This document shows, one piece after another, positions 34,072-43,027 of a stretch of 64,000 bases of DNA. Source of the DNA: Nocardia bovistercoris (GTDB taxonomy: Bacteria > Actinomycetota > Actinomycetes > Mycobacteriales > Mycobacteriaceae); NCBI RefSeq assembly GCF_015674855.1, contig NZ_JADMLG010000007.1:248001-312000 (forward strand), written 5' to 3'. Within the stretch, counting starts at the first letter, position 1. Each line of letters opens with the position of its first letter. Position numbers and translations under genes: made by a program. The notes under the pieces are model-generated. The model made no database searches. It was not told the DNA's origin and worked only from the letters and a program-made list of their open reading frames with translations.

Positions 34072-34281
34072 TCAGGCGCCTGGCGCGAAATCCTCGTCAT
34101 CCAGCGGCGCCGGAATCGACTGCTCGACCACATCCGCCGGATCGGCCGACCAGATGTCGCGGGCGACGGCGTCGGCGAGGTCGACCTCGGCCGGGTCGTC
34201 CGGGTAGGCGGGGGCAGCCTGTTCGGCCAGGTCCGCTTCGGAAACCTCGTCGGTGGTGCGGAATGTGCTGCGATCGATCAT
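34072..34281 (-). CDS. Small acidic conserved protein
   Basis: 69 residues, strongly acidic, with a pattern I recall from small actinobacterial proteins: SEADLAEQ near residue 14 and VVEQSIPAPLDDEDF near the end. Probably unstructured. The ATG at 34281 has a GGAGG site 7 nt upstream. No function can be given. Divergent from the DinB-like gene with 248 bp between starts that contain no other gene. Confidence 0.72.
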   Translation of the reverse strand: MIDRSTFRTTDEVSEADLAEQAAPAYPDDPAEVDLADAVARDIWSADPADVVEQSIPAPLDDEDFAPGA

Positions 34282-34529
34282 CGTGCCCTCCTGTCCACTG
34301 GGTTCTCGTTACCGCGTACCCGAATCACGGACGAACATCAGTACGAGGATGCGCCCCGCCTGCCGAGTAGGGCAACCCGTCGGCCGCAACAGACGGTCAC
34401 GACGGCGTGCCGTGGGGTCGCGGTGTGTCGCGACAGCATCCTGCGACGAGTTCGAGGTCCCGCGCCGATGAGTTCGCGACTCCCGCGCCGTCCACACAGG
34501 TGAAGCCACGTCGTCCGACCGGAGAACTC

Positions 34530-35108
34530 ATGACTGCGAATTTCGACCTCGAACCCGCCGCCACCGCACTCGCCGCGGTGGTCGCCGCGATCACCGACGA
34601 CCAACTCACCGCGCCGACGCCCTGCGCCGACACCACCGTGCGTGACCTGCTGGCCCACGTCGTGATGCTCACCGAGGCATTCCGCCAGGCCGCGACCAAG
34701 GAAGCCGTCGGCCGTTCCGCCCCGCCCGGCTCGGCCGCCGACATCGAGCTGCCCGCCGACTGGCGCACCGTGATCCCGACCCGCCTGAAGGCCCTGGTCG
34801 AGGCATGGCGCGAGCCCGGCGCGTCGGACGGCGACACCGAGGCGGGCGGCGTAGCGCTGCCCGCCGCCGCCATGGCGGTGATCGCTCTCGACGAGGTCGT
34901 CGTCCACGGCTGGGATCTGGCCCGCGCCACCGGCAGCACCTTCACCGCCACCGAAACCGACCTCACCCTCCTGCTCGACATGCTGAAGGACACCCCAACC
35001 GAAGGCACCCCCGGAATGTTCGGCCCCGTACTCCAACTCACCCCGGACGCCCCACTACTCGCCCGAGTCCTGGCCCTCACCGGCCGCAACGCCACCTGGC
35101 CCGCCTGA
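34530..35108 (+). CDS. TIGR03086-type DinB/MDMPI metal-binding protein
   Basis: 192 residues. N-terminal helical domain of the mycothiol-dependent maleylpyruvate isomerase type: LTAPTPCADTTVRDLLAHVV supplies the first metal histidine, and VIALDEVVVHGWDLARATG gives the second region. Family members bind a divalent metal and are thought to use mycothiol, the thiol of actinobacteria; the substrate is unknown. ATG 34530 follows a GGAG site by 6 nt. Confidence 0.85.
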   Translation: MTANFDLEPAATALAAVVAAITDDQLTAPTPCADTTVRDLLAHVVMLTEAFRQAATKEAVGRSAPPGSAADIELPADWRTVIPTRLKALVEAWREPGASDGDTEAGGVALPAAAMAVIALDEVVVHGWDLARATGSTFTATETDLTLLLDMLKDTPTEGTPGMFGPVLQLTPDAPLLARVLALTGRNATWPA

Positions 35109-35154
35109 CCCCTTACGGACTGCTCGCAGGCGATCGGCATCTGCTCGCCTGAGG

Positions 35155-38100
35155 TCAGTAGACGTCGCGGACGTAGCGTTTCTCGGCTATCAGCTGTTTC
35201 TTGAAGGCGAGGGCGGCGGGTTCGTCGAGTTTTCCGTGGATCTGGGCGATGCGCAGGAGGGTGTCGTCCACGTCCTTGGCCATGCGGGCGGCGTCGCCGC
35301 AGACATAGAAGTGGGCGCCGTCGCGCAGCCATGACCAGAGTTCGGCGCCGTGTTCGATCATGCGGTGTTGTACGTAGACGCGTTCGCGTTGGTCGCGGGA
35401 GAAGGCCAGGTCGAGGCGGGTGAGGAAGCCGGAGCGGAACATGTCTTCCAATTCGCTTCGGTAATAGAAGTTCTCGGCGGCGTGTTGATCGCCGAAGAAC
35501 AGCCAGTTGCGGCCGCGGGCGCCGAGTGCGCGGCGTTCGTGCAGGAAACCGCGGAACGGGGCGATGCCGGTGCCGGGGCCGACCATGATCATCGGGGCGT
35601 TCGGGTCGAGCGGCGGGCGGAAATGCGGCGCGCGTTGCAGGAATATGGGCACCCGCGGCGCGCCGTCGGCGACCCGGTCGGCGAGGAAGGTCGAGCACAC
35701 GCCGCCGCGGCGCGCCGCCGAACCGGTCGCGGCCGGATCACCGAAACGCACCACGCCGACGGTCAATTGGACCTCGTGCGGGCTCACCAGTGGACTCGAC
35801 GAAATCGAGTATTGGCGCGGTTGCAGTTTTTTCAGCACCCCGAGCCATTCCACCAGATCGGCGCGCACCGGGAAATCGCGCAGCACGTCCACGGCTTGGC
35901 GGTCCCACAGATAGTTGTCGAGTTCGTTGCGGTTGTCGCGACGCAACAGTTTCGCCAGTTGCTGGCTCGGATTGCGTTCGGCGACGAACGCGAGCAGGTC
36001 CGGTCCGACCTTGGTGATGTCGTAGTGCGTGCGCAACGCTTCGGCGAGCGGGACTTCACGGTCATCGATTTCGACGCCGCGGTGCGCGTCGAGCCCGGTC
36101 GCGGCCAGCCATTCGCCGACCAGCGACGGGCAATTGGCGGGCCAGATCCCGAGCGAGTCGCCGACTTCGTAGCGCGCGTCGAGATCGCGCAGGTCGAATC
36201 CGAATCGGCGGACCTCCTTGGCGGAACCGCCGCTGGAGAGCGGTTCGTTGCGGACCAGCGCGGAGGACAGGGGAGTGTTGCGGGTGAACGGCGCACTCGC
36301 CCGCGACGTACGCGCGGGCGCCGGACGGGTGAGCGTCGTGGTGCCACCGCTCGCACCGCCGCCATCCCTACCGCCGTTTCCGATTCCGCCGCCCGTGACT
36401 CCACTACCGCCGCCGCCCGTGGCGCCGCCGCCTCTGATGCCGCCCGCCGGTCCGCTGACTGCGAGCCCGCCGCCGTTGCCACCGCCGCCGTCCCGCGCCG
36501 CACCGCTCCGATCCGACGCCCCGACCCCCGCATCGATGAGCTCACTCCCGCCGAGCGTGCTCACCACGCGATCCAGCCAGCTGTCGGCGGCCTCACGAAA
36601 ATCCGGTTCGCTGTCGACCCGTGGCAACAACCGGGTCGCCCCACGCTCGGCCAGCACCCGGTCCAGTTTCCGCCCGTGCCCGCAGAAGTCGTCGTAGGAG
36701 GAATCGCCGAACGCGAACACCGCGTAGCGCAGCGTCGGGAACCGTCCGACGCCCGCGTCGAGCCGATCCCAGAAGTCGGCGCCGTTGTCGGGCGGCCCGC
36801 CGTCCCCGAAGGTGCTGCTGATGAGCAGCACGTCGCCGGTGAGGGAGTCGAGTCCGCAGGAGTCCATATCGATCAGGCGCGGCGCGTATCCGGCGTCGGC
36901 GAGCCGTTCGGCGACCTCGGCGGCGAATTCCTCCGCGGTGCCGGTTTGCGAGGCCCACAGCACTGTTACCGGCGACCTGGCGGGCTCGGGTGTCCCGGCC
37001 GCTTCGGCCGCGTTCGCCCGCGAGTACATGCCCGCGAGCAGTCCGTCGATCCAGGTCCGGCTGCGCGCGGACAGCGGCGCGGTTTCCGGCAGCACCGGTT
37101 GTCCGACCACCGGAAGTGATTGCAGGGCGGCGAGATAGCCGCCGAGGTAGATCTGTTCGACATCGCTGAGGGTCGGCGCGGTCGCGGTGTCGAGTCCGAG
37201 CATCACGGCCAGCGGATGCCGTTGCTCCACCGGATTCGACACCGGCTGCGCCGGGCTCGGCACGGGCGCCACCCGCCGCAGCGAGACCGCGCACGCCTTG
37301 AATTCCGGTTGCAGCGAATCGGGGTCGACGGCGTCATTGGTGACCGCATTGATCGTCAGGTATTCGCCCTGTTCGTCGTTCCAGTGGAACGGGGCGAAAC
37401 AATCACCGGGCCGGACCCGGTCGCTGATCAGCACCGGCAGCACGGCCCGACCGCGCCGCGACGCGATCTCGAGCTGATCCTCGGCGCGCACCCCGAGCCT
37501 TTCGGCGTCCTCGGGATGAATTTCGATGAAGGGCGCGCCGTTCAGTTTGTTGAGTTTGCCGATCTTGCCGGTCTTGGTCATGGTGTGCCATTGATGCTGG
37601 AGGCGACCGGTATTGAGGGTGAAGGGGTAGTCGTCGTCGGGCATTTCCCGCGGCGTCATATGCGGACGCGGCCAGAACACGGCCCGCCTGCTCGGCGTCG
37701 CGAATGCCAGGCGCGGCCGGTGTCCGTCCTCGTGTTCGTGCAGATGCTGGCTGACGCCGTCGTTGCGGTAGCGGATCGGGTTGCGGCGGTCGCCCGGCTC
37801 GGCGCACGGCCACTGCATCGGGCCTTCGCGCAGCGCCGCGTAGCTCATGCCGCGCAGGTCGTAGCCGGTGGCCGGATTCGCGAAGCGCTGGATCTCGGCG
37901 AACACCTCCGCGCTCGACGCGAAGTCGAAGCCGGGGAAGCCCATGGCGGTGGCGACCTGGGCGATGAGCAGCCAGTCGGGGCGCGCGTCGCCGACCGGGT
38001 CGACCGAGCGCCGCAACAGCGTGACCGTGCGATCGGAATTGACCATCACCGCGTCGGATTCGGCCCACAGGGTGGCGGGCAGCAGCAGGTCGGCGTAGGC

Positions 38101-39447
38101 GTTGGTGGCGGTTTCGACGTAGGTGTCCTGGGCGATGACGAGGTCGGCGGCTTCGAGTCCGGCGATCACGGTCTTGCGGTTGGCGACCGAGGCCACCGGG
38201 TTGGAGCAGATGATCCAGGCGGCTTTGATGTCGCCCTCGGACATCGAGCGGAACATCTCGATGGTGCCGGGACCGGCTTCGGTGCGCAGCGTGCCCGGCT
38301 CCAGTTCCCACGCCGTCTCCACGAAGGCACGGTCGCCCGCGGCGAGCAGGCTGCGCTGACCGGGCAGCCCTGGCCCCATGTAGCCCATCTCGCGCCCGCC
38401 CATGGCGTTGGGCTGGCCGGTGAGCGACAGCGGCCCGCTGCCGGGGCGGCAGATCGCGCCGGTGGCCAGGTGCAGATTGCACAGCGCGTTGGTGTTCCAG
38501 GTGCCGTGGGTGGACTGGTTGAGTCCCATCGTCCACAGCGACATCCATTCCCCGGCCGCGCCGATCCAGGCGGCCGCGGTGCGGATATCGGCTTCGGCGA
38601 GTCCGGTGAGTTCGGCGACCCGCGCGGGCGGATAGTCGGCGAGGAATTCCGGCATCGCCTCCCAGCCCTCGGTGTGTTCGGCGATGAATTCGGTGTCGAT
38701 GTCGCCGTTCTCGACGAGCAGGTGCAGGATGCCGTTGAGCAATGCCAGGTCGGTGCCCGGTTTCAGTTGCAGGAACAGGTCGGCGCGCGCGGCGGTGTCG
38801 GTGCGCCGTGGATCGACCACGATGAGTTTCGCGCCCGCTTTGAGCCGATCGGCCATGCGCAGGTAGAGGATCGGGTGGCAGTCGGCCATATTCGCGCCGA
38901 TCACGAAGAACAGGTCGGCGTGTTCGAAATCCTCGTAGGAACCGGGCGGGCCGTCGGCGCCGAGCGATTGTTTGTAGCCGGTGCCCGCGCTGGCCATGCA
39001 CAGCCGCGAATTCGCTTCGATGTGGACGGTCCGCAGGTATCCCTTGGCCAGTTTGGTCGCCAGGTACTGCGCTTCCAGCGACATCTGCCCGGACACGTAG
39101 ATCGCGATGGCGTCGGGTCCGTGTTCGTCGAGGATCGCCTTCAGCCTGGCCGCGGCCTCGGCGACCGCGGCGTCCACCGCGACGGGTTCGGGTGTCGCGC
39201 CGCGTTCCGGGCGGCGCGACGCGGTCCGCATCCGGCCCGGCGTCCGCATGAGTTCGAGATGGGTCGCGCCCTTGGTGCAGAGCCTGCCCGCGTTGGACGG
39301 GTGCGCCTTGTCGCCGCTGACCTTGGTGATCGTCGTCGCACCCGCGCCGTCGAGTCCGGTCTCGACGGTGATGCCGCAGCCGACGCCGCAGTACGAGCAC
39401 TGCGTGCGCGCGGTGCCCGTGGCGCGTCTCGTACTCGCATCCGACAT
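35155..39447 (-). CDS. Single-chain assimilatory nitrate reductase fused to a CysJ-like flavoprotein reductase
   Basis: 1430 residues. Domains in order: [4Fe-4S] site (Cys17, 20, 24, 57); molybdopterin oxidoreductase with probable Mo-ligand Cys150 in NSRLCMAS, to about 600; molybdopterin dinucleotide-binding domain about 605-725; flavodoxin domain about 826-966 (SQTGTAEE, SSTFGDGGPPDN); a Gly-rich linker about 985-1036; FAD/NADP domain from about 1050 with RQYSISSSP at 1211 and PGTGIAPFRGF at 1291. The chain should take electrons from NADPH through FAD/FMN and Fe-S to Mo and reduce nitrate to nitrite in the cytoplasm. It is monocistronic; nitrite reductase genes are not in the window. A GGAGG lies only 1 nt before the ATG. 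Confidence 0.92.
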   Translation of the reverse strand: MSDASTRRATGTARTQCSYCGVGCGITVETGLDGAGATTITKVSGDKAHPSNAGRLCTKGATHLELMRTPGRMRTASRRPERGATPEPVAVDAAVAEAAARLKAILDEHGPDAIAIYVSGQMSLEAQYLATKLAKGYLRTVHIEANSRLCMASAGTGYKQSLGADGPPGSYEDFEHADLFFVIGANMADCHPILYLRMADRLKAGAKLIVVDPRRTDTAARADLFLQLKPGTDLALLNGILHLLVENGDIDTEFIAEHTEGWEAMPEFLADYPPARVAELTGLAEADIRTAAAWIGAAGEWMSLWTMGLNQSTHGTWNTNALCNLHLATGAICRPGSGPLSLTGQPNAMGGREMGYMGPGLPGQRSLLAAGDRAFVETAWELEPGTLRTEAGPGTIEMFRSMSEGDIKAAWIICSNPVASVANRKTVIAGLEAADLVIAQDTYVETATNAYADLLLPATLWAESDAVMVNSDRTVTLLRRSVDPVGDARPDWLLIAQVATAMGFPGFDFASSAEVFAEIQRFANPATGYDLRGMSYAALREGPMQWPCAEPGDRRNPIRYRNDGVSQHLHEHEDGHRPRLAFATPSRRAVFWPRPHMTPREMPDDDYPFTLNTGRLQHQWHTMTKTGKIGKLNKLNGAPFIEIHPEDAERLGVRAEDQLEIASRRGRAVLPVLISDRVRPGDCFAPFHWNDEQGEYLTINAVTNDAVDPDSLQPEFKACAVSLRRVAPVPSPAQPVSNPVEQRHPLAVMLGLDTATAPTLSDVEQIYLGGYLAALQSLPVVGQPVLPETAPLSARSRTWIDGLLAGMYSRANAAEAAGTPEPARSPVTVLWASQTGTAEEFAAEVAERLADAGYAPRLIDMDSCGLDSLTGDVLLISSTFGDGGPPDNGADFWDRLDAGVGRFPTLRYAVFAFGDSSYDDFCGHGRKLDRVLAERGATRLLPRVDSEPDFREAADSWLDRVVSTLGGSELIDAGVGASDRSGAARDGGGGNGGGLAVSGPAGGIRGGGATGGGGSGVTGGGIGNGGRDGGGASGGTTTLTRPAPARTSRASAPFTRNTPLSSALVRNEPLSSGGSAKEVRRFGFDLRDLDARYEVGDSLGIWPANCPSLVGEWLAATGLDAHRGVEIDDREVPLAEALRTHYDITKVGPDLLAFVAERNPSQQLAKLLRRDNRNELDNYLWDRQAVDVLRDFPVRADLVEWLGVLKKLQPRQYSISSSPLVSPHEVQLTVGVVRFGDPAATGSAARRGGVCSTFLADRVADGAPRVPIFLQRAPHFRPPLDPNAPMIMVGPGTGIAPFRGFLHERRALGARGRNWLFFGDQHAAENFYYRSELEDMFRSGFLTRLDLAFSRDQRERVYVQHRMIEHGAELWSWLRDGAHFYVCGDAARMAKDVDDTLLRIAQIHGKLDEPAALAFKKQLIAEKRYVRDVY

Positions 39448-39479
39448 GCCTCCGATGATGGCGACCGGCCGTTGCGTCG

Positions 39480-39509
39480 CATTTACCGTGCGTTAGGGCC
39501 AGATGACAA
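39480..39509 (-). promoter_or_regulatory. Candidate promoter of the nitrate reductase gene
   Basis: On the minus strand TTGTCA (39504-39509) and TAAATG (39480-39485) are 18 bp apart, giving a start about 25 nt before the ATG. The spacer region is AT-richer than its surroundings. No convincing GlnR box (GTnAC-n6-GnAAC) was found by eye. Confidence 0.45.
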
Positions 39510-39684
39510 TTAACCTCACGCCTCGCGCACGACGCGGTGAGATGTCGGCCGATACCCGCGTTCCGTCGCGCGTTTTACTGCTATGAGCTGCGGATATGTG
39601 GATGTCACCGCACTGTGTCGCGCATCGTGAACCGCAACCGCGCTCGCAGTGGACCGGCGCGTGAGCGGTGTCACGCCCGGATGC

Positions 39685-40395
39685 TCACAGTTTGTAGGCC
39701 CGGTGCAGCGCGACGATCCCGCCGGTCAGATTGCGCCATTTCACCGACGACCAGCCGGTGTCGGCGATCCGCATCGCCAACTGCCGCTGATTGGGCCAGG
39801 CGCGGATCGACTCGGCCAGGTAGACGTAGGCGTCCGGATTGCTGCTCACCGCGCGCGCCACCCGCGGCAGCGCCTTCATCAGATACTCCATGTAGATGGT
39901 CTTGAAGACCGGGATCACGGGTGTGGAGAATTCACACACCACGAGCCGACCGCCCGGTTTGGTGACCCGCAGCATCTCGCGCAGCGCCGCGTGGCTCTCG
40001 GAGATGTTGCGTAGGCCGTAGGAGATGGTCACCGCGTCGAAGGAGTTGTCGGCGAACGGTAATGCGGTCGCGTCGGCCGCGACCATCGGCACCGCCCGGA
40101 ACCGGCCCGCGGCGAGCATGCCTTTGGAGAAGTCGGCGGCCAGACACCAGGCCCCCGACCCGGCCAGGTCGAGCGTCGAGATTCCGGTGCCCGCGGCGAG
40201 ATCGAGGATGCGTTCACCCGGTCGGGGCGCCACCGCCTTGCGCACCGCCCACCGCCAGTACCTGTCCTGGCCGGCGGAGATCACGGTGTTGGTGATGTCG
40301 TATCGCTTCGCGACCCCGTCGAACATCGACGCGACCTCGCTCGGCTGCTTGTCGAGCGAGGCCCGAACCGATTCCCGTTGCTCTGTTTTCGCCAC
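39685..40395 (-). CDS. menG: Demethylmenaquinone methyltransferase
   Basis: 236 residues of the UbiE/MenG family. The family signatures are FDGVAKRYDITNTVISAGQDRYWRW, the SAM loop LDLAAGTGISTLDLA, and YGLRNISESHAALREMLRVTKPGG. It performs the last step of menaquinone synthesis. GTG 40395 lies 7 nt after a TAGGGT box, indicating a leaderless message; the extra upstream residues of the frame are arginine-rich and unlikely to be translated. Gene order with mgtA and the next gene equals Rv0558-Rv0557-Rv0556. Confidence 0.95.
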   Translation of the reverse strand: MAKTEQRESVRASLDKQPSEVASMFDGVAKRYDITNTVISAGQDRYWRWAVRKAVAPRPGERILDLAAGTGISTLDLAGSGAWCLAADFSKGMLAAGRFRAVPMVAADATALPFADNSFDAVTISYGLRNISESHAALREMLRVTKPGGRLVVCEFSTPVIPVFKTIYMEYLMKALPRVARAVSSNPDAYVYLAESIRAWPNQRQLAMRIADTGWSSVKWRNLTGGIVALHRAYKL

Positions 40396-40498
40396 GAGGT
40401 CGACCCTAATGCGCCGGGGCTCCGGCGGGCCATCGCGCCGGGACATGCCGGCTCGGACAGCGGGTTCCCAGCCTCCGATACCCGCCCGAACAGCGGTT

Positions 40499-41965
40499 TC
40501 AAGCCGAATTCGGCAGCCGGAGCCGCATTCCGGTCACGTCACAGTAGTGGCCCATCAGTTCGGTGCAGATGGCGGGCCAGGTGCGGTGCAGCACCGATTT
40601 GCGGGCCGCGCTCGCGAACCGCGCGCGCACCCGCTCGTCCCGCAACGCGCCGACCGCGCTCGGCAGCAGTTCCTCGAAACGCGGCACCGGAAGCAGGTAG
40701 CCGTTGCGGCAGTGTGCGATGAGGTCGCGCGGACCGCCCGCGTCCGGGCCGATCACCGGCACACCGGAGGACAGCGCCTCCTGCACGCCCTGGCAGAACG
40801 TCTCGTGCTCGCCCGCGTGCACCATCACATCGAGACTCGCGTAGGCCTGTGCCAGCTCCGCGCCGCCGAGTTCGCCGGTGAACACCGCGTTCGGCATCAT
40901 CCGCCGGAGCTGGGCGCGGTCGGGTCCGTCGCCGACGATCACCAACTGGACGTTCGGGTCGTTGGCGAGCACCGCCAACCGGTCGACATGCTTCTCCGGC
41001 GCGAGCCTGCCAACGAAACCGACGATCAACTTGTCCGCGCGGCCCTGCTCGTGCGTGCCGCCCTGCTCGTGCGTGCCGTCGTACTGGTGCGTGCCGTCGT
41101 ACTGGTGCGTGCCGTCGTACTGGTGCGTGCCGTCGTACTGGTGCGTGCCGTCGTACTGGTGCGTGCCGTCGTACTGGTGCGTGCCGTCGTACTGGTGCGT
41201 GCCGTCGTGCTCGTGTGTGCCGTCGTGCTCGACCGTGCCGCGCTGTACGTGTCTGCCCCGCTGCTCGACCGTGCCGCGCTGCTCGACCGTGCCGCGCTGC
41301 TCGACCGTGCCGCGCTGCTCGTTCTTGCTGCTCTGCCTGTGCGTACCGCTCTGCTCATGCACACCGCTCAGCCATCGCGCGCGCAGGTCGTCGCGGCGGG
41401 CCGACGGGGTGAACCGGGCGATGTCGACGCCGCGGCCCCAGCGGTGGATGCGAGGGATGCCGTGCGCGGCCAGATCCTCGGCGGCGGCGCTGGACGGCGC
41501 GAGGGTGCGCGTGGCGCCCTCGTGGATGCGGCGGGTCCAGCGCCAGGCGGCGCGCTCGGCGAGACCGAGTCCGTAGCTCTTGGCGAAACCCGCCACGTCG
41601 GTCTGGTAGACCGCGACCGTCGGCAGATCGAGCCGAACGGCCGCGCCGAGTCCGCCCGCGCCGAGCAGGAACGGCGAGGCCAGGTGCACCACGTCGGCGT
41701 CGAACGCGCCGATCGCGGCGGTGATGCCTGGCTGCGGCAGGCCGACCGGAAGCGAACTGATCCTCGGCACCATCACCGCGGGCACCCGGTGCACGGCGAA
41801 CCGCCCGTGTCCGCGCGGGGCGGGTGGCTGCCCGCGCGGGGTGTCCGGCGCGATCACGAGCGCCTCGTGGCCGTGCCGGTCCAGATGATCCAGCACCTGC
41901 AGGACGGAGTTGACGACACCGTTCATATTCGGCAGGAACGACTCCGCGACGATGGCTACGCGCAC
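40499..41965 (-). CDS. mgtA: GDP-mannose-dependent glycolipid mannosyltransferase (MgtA/PimB-like) with a large tandem-repeat insertion
   Basis: 488 residues of the GT-B, GT4 type. N-lobe: RVAIVAESFLPNMNGVVNSV, VYQTDVAGFAKSYGL; C-lobe: LIVGFVGRLAPEKHVDRL, VIVGDGPDRAQLR, the nucleotide-sugar site HAGEHETFCQGVQEALSSGVPVIG. In mycobacteria MgtA mannosylates a glucuronosyl diacylglycerol glycolipid of the envelope. Between the lobes, residues 201-308 are an in-frame array of 18 hexapeptides (see repeat) absent from the homologues I know. The frame stays open throughout. GTG 41965 has an AGG site 9 nt upstream. Confidence 0.88.
   Translation of the reverse strand: MRVAIVAESFLPNMNGVVNSVLQVLDHLDRHGHEALVIAPDTPRGQPPAPRGHGRFAVHRVPAVMVPRISSLPVGLPQPGITAAIGAFDADVVHLASPFLLGAGGLGAAVRLDLPTVAVYQTDVAGFAKSYGLGLAERAAWRWTRRIHEGATRTLAPSSAAAEDLAAHGIPRIHRWGRGVDIARFTPSARRDDLRARWLSGVHEQSGTHRQSSKNEQRGTVEQRGTVEQRGTVEQRGRHVQRGTVEHDGTHEHDGTHQYDGTHQYDGTHQYDGTHQYDGTHQYDGTHQYDGTHQYDGTHEQGGTHEQGRADKLIVGFVGRLAPEKHVDRLAVLANDPNVQLVIVGDGPDRAQLRRMMPNAVFTGELGGAELAQAYASLDVMVHAGEHETFCQGVQEALSSGVPVIGPDAGGPRDLIAHCRNGYLLPVPRFEELLPSAVGALRDERVRARFASAARKSVLHRTWPAICTELMGHYCDVTGMRLRLPNSA
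41042..41365 (-). repeat. 18-unit in-frame 18-bp tandem array inside mgtA
   Basis: 324 bp. In protein order the hexapeptides are GVHEQS, GTHRQS, SKNEQR, three GTVEQR, GRHVQR, GTVEHD, GTHEHD, seven GTHQYD and two GTHEQG. The seven GTHQYD units (41078-41203) are identical at the nucleotide level (plus strand GTCGTACTGGTGCGTGCC). Edges are degenerate and the centre homogeneous, the pattern expected from repeat expansion by slippage. Unit length keeps the frame. Confidence 0.95.
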
Positions 41966-42000
41966 GCTTACCAGCCTGCCTCGCGCGCCGCGCCGACCCG

Positions 42001-42480
42001 TCACGCAGACGTGACGCCAGAGGAAACGTCCGGCGAACGATTGGCGCGACGGCCGACGCGGTACAGGATCCACACCGTCGGCAGCGCGAGCAGCCACACC
42101 ACCACGATCACCGACAGCGCCGGTAGCAGCGCCACTCGCACGTCACGTCCGGCGACCCGCACCAGATCGGGATCGGCGCGGCTGTACTCGACATTGATGC
42201 GCTCACCCGCGGTGAGGTTGGTCGGATACAACACGCCGACCTTGGGATTGTGCGTCTCGCCGTCGGGCGTGACGTAGATGACGGCCGAGCGCAACCGCCC
42301 CGCCGACAGCACCTCGGCGGTGGTCACGCCCTTGTCGGAACCGATCAGGTGGTCGTTGCGCCACGCGGCGAGCACCAGCAGCACCATCAGCACGCTCACC
42401 ACCGTCGCCACGGTGCACACGCTGATCGCGGCGCGCCGCAGGCCGACCGGCATGCTCGCGGACTGAGTGGTTTCCGACAC
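42001..42480 (-). CDS. DUF3592-type two-pass membrane protein, Rv0556-like
   Basis: 159 residues: helix at about 18-40, an exported loop of about 70 residues (TTAEVLSAGRLRSAVIYVTPDGETH, NLTAGERINVEYSRADPDLVRVAGRD) and a second helix at about 118-140, then a basic tail. The loop pattern fits DUF3592. It lies directly upstream of mgtA, as Rv0556 does. GTG 42480; the region to the divergent DUF2505 gene is only 40 bp. Function unknown. Confidence 0.82.
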   Translation of the reverse strand: MSETTQSASMPVGLRRAAISVCTVATVVSVLMVLLVLAAWRNDHLIGSDKGVTTAEVLSAGRLRSAVIYVTPDGETHNPKVGVLYPTNLTAGERINVEYSRADPDLVRVAGRDVRVALLPALSVIVVVWLLALPTVWILYRVGRRANRSPDVSSGVTSA

Positions 42481-42520
42481 CGCAACAGGCTACCGAGCCG
42501 TTCGACTAGCGTGAGCGCCC

Positions 42521-43027
42521 ATGTCCCGAAAATTCAGCTTCACCGTGCCCTACGCAGTCCCGGTCGAAGATCTTCACCGGGCACTGGTTCGCGACGACGT
42601 CTGGCACGCCAGATTCGAGGAAGCGCTCACCGCGACTCTCGAACTCTCGCATCCCGAAGGCGCGAACACCATTCGCATCCACATGGTCGAGCGGGCCGAC
42701 AAGGACAAGGTCCCCGGCATCGTGCGCAAACTGCTCAAGGCCGACCTGATCCTGTCGCGCACCGACGACTGGCATGCCATCGACGGGGCGACCGCCAAGG
42801 GCGTCTTCCACGCCACGACCTCCGGAATCGCGGGCGACATGTCGGGCGCCTACGAACTGCGGCCGACCGCCGAGGGCTGCGAGATCGCGGTGGTCGGCAC
42901 CGTGCAGGTCAAGGTCCCGCTGGTCGGCGGCGCCATCGAACCCCTGGCCGAGCAGCTGTACCGCAAAGTGCTGAGCAGCGAGCGCGTGTTCTTCGAGAAA
43001 TGGGTCGCCGCACAGGCCGATGCGTGA
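42521..43027 (+). CDS. DUF2505 family protein
   Basis: 168 residues with the actinobacterial DUF2505 pattern: KFSFTVPYAVPVEDLHRAL at the start, IRIHMVERADKDKVPGIVRKLLKADLILSR in the middle, and GTVQVKVPLVGGAIEPLAEQL at the end. The fold is a START/SRPBCC-like lipid- or hydrophobic-ligand binder. Leaderless start probable: TAGCGT (42507-42512) lies 8 nt before the ATG. Role unknown. Confidence 0.85.
   Translation: MSRKFSFTVPYAVPVEDLHRALVRDDVWHARFEEALTATLELSHPEGANTIRIHMVERADKDKVPGIVRKLLKADLILSRTDDWHAIDGATAKGVFHATTSGIAGDMSGAYELRPTAEGCEIAVVGTVQVKVPLVGGAIEPLAEQLYRKVLSSERVFFEKWVAAQADA

Noticed and set aside
37120..39513. Plus-strand open frame of about 800 codons opposite the nitrate reductase
   Set aside because: Fully antisense to the molybdenum domain, random-like composition, no ribosome site.
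39448..39684. GlnR-type operator upstream of the nitrate reductase
   Set aside because: AC pairs are present (GACAATTAACCTCAC), but the spacing is n10 rather than n9 and the GnAAC half-sites do not match.
41042..41365. Tandem 18-bp array considered as a CRISPR array
   Set aside because: The units are contiguous with no spacers, lie inside an intact reading frame and have no cas genes nearby.
40025..42277. Long plus-strand frame with LVRAVV repeats opposite mgtA
   Set aside because: Mirror translation of the array; the minus strand carries the conserved glycosyltransferase lobes on both sides.
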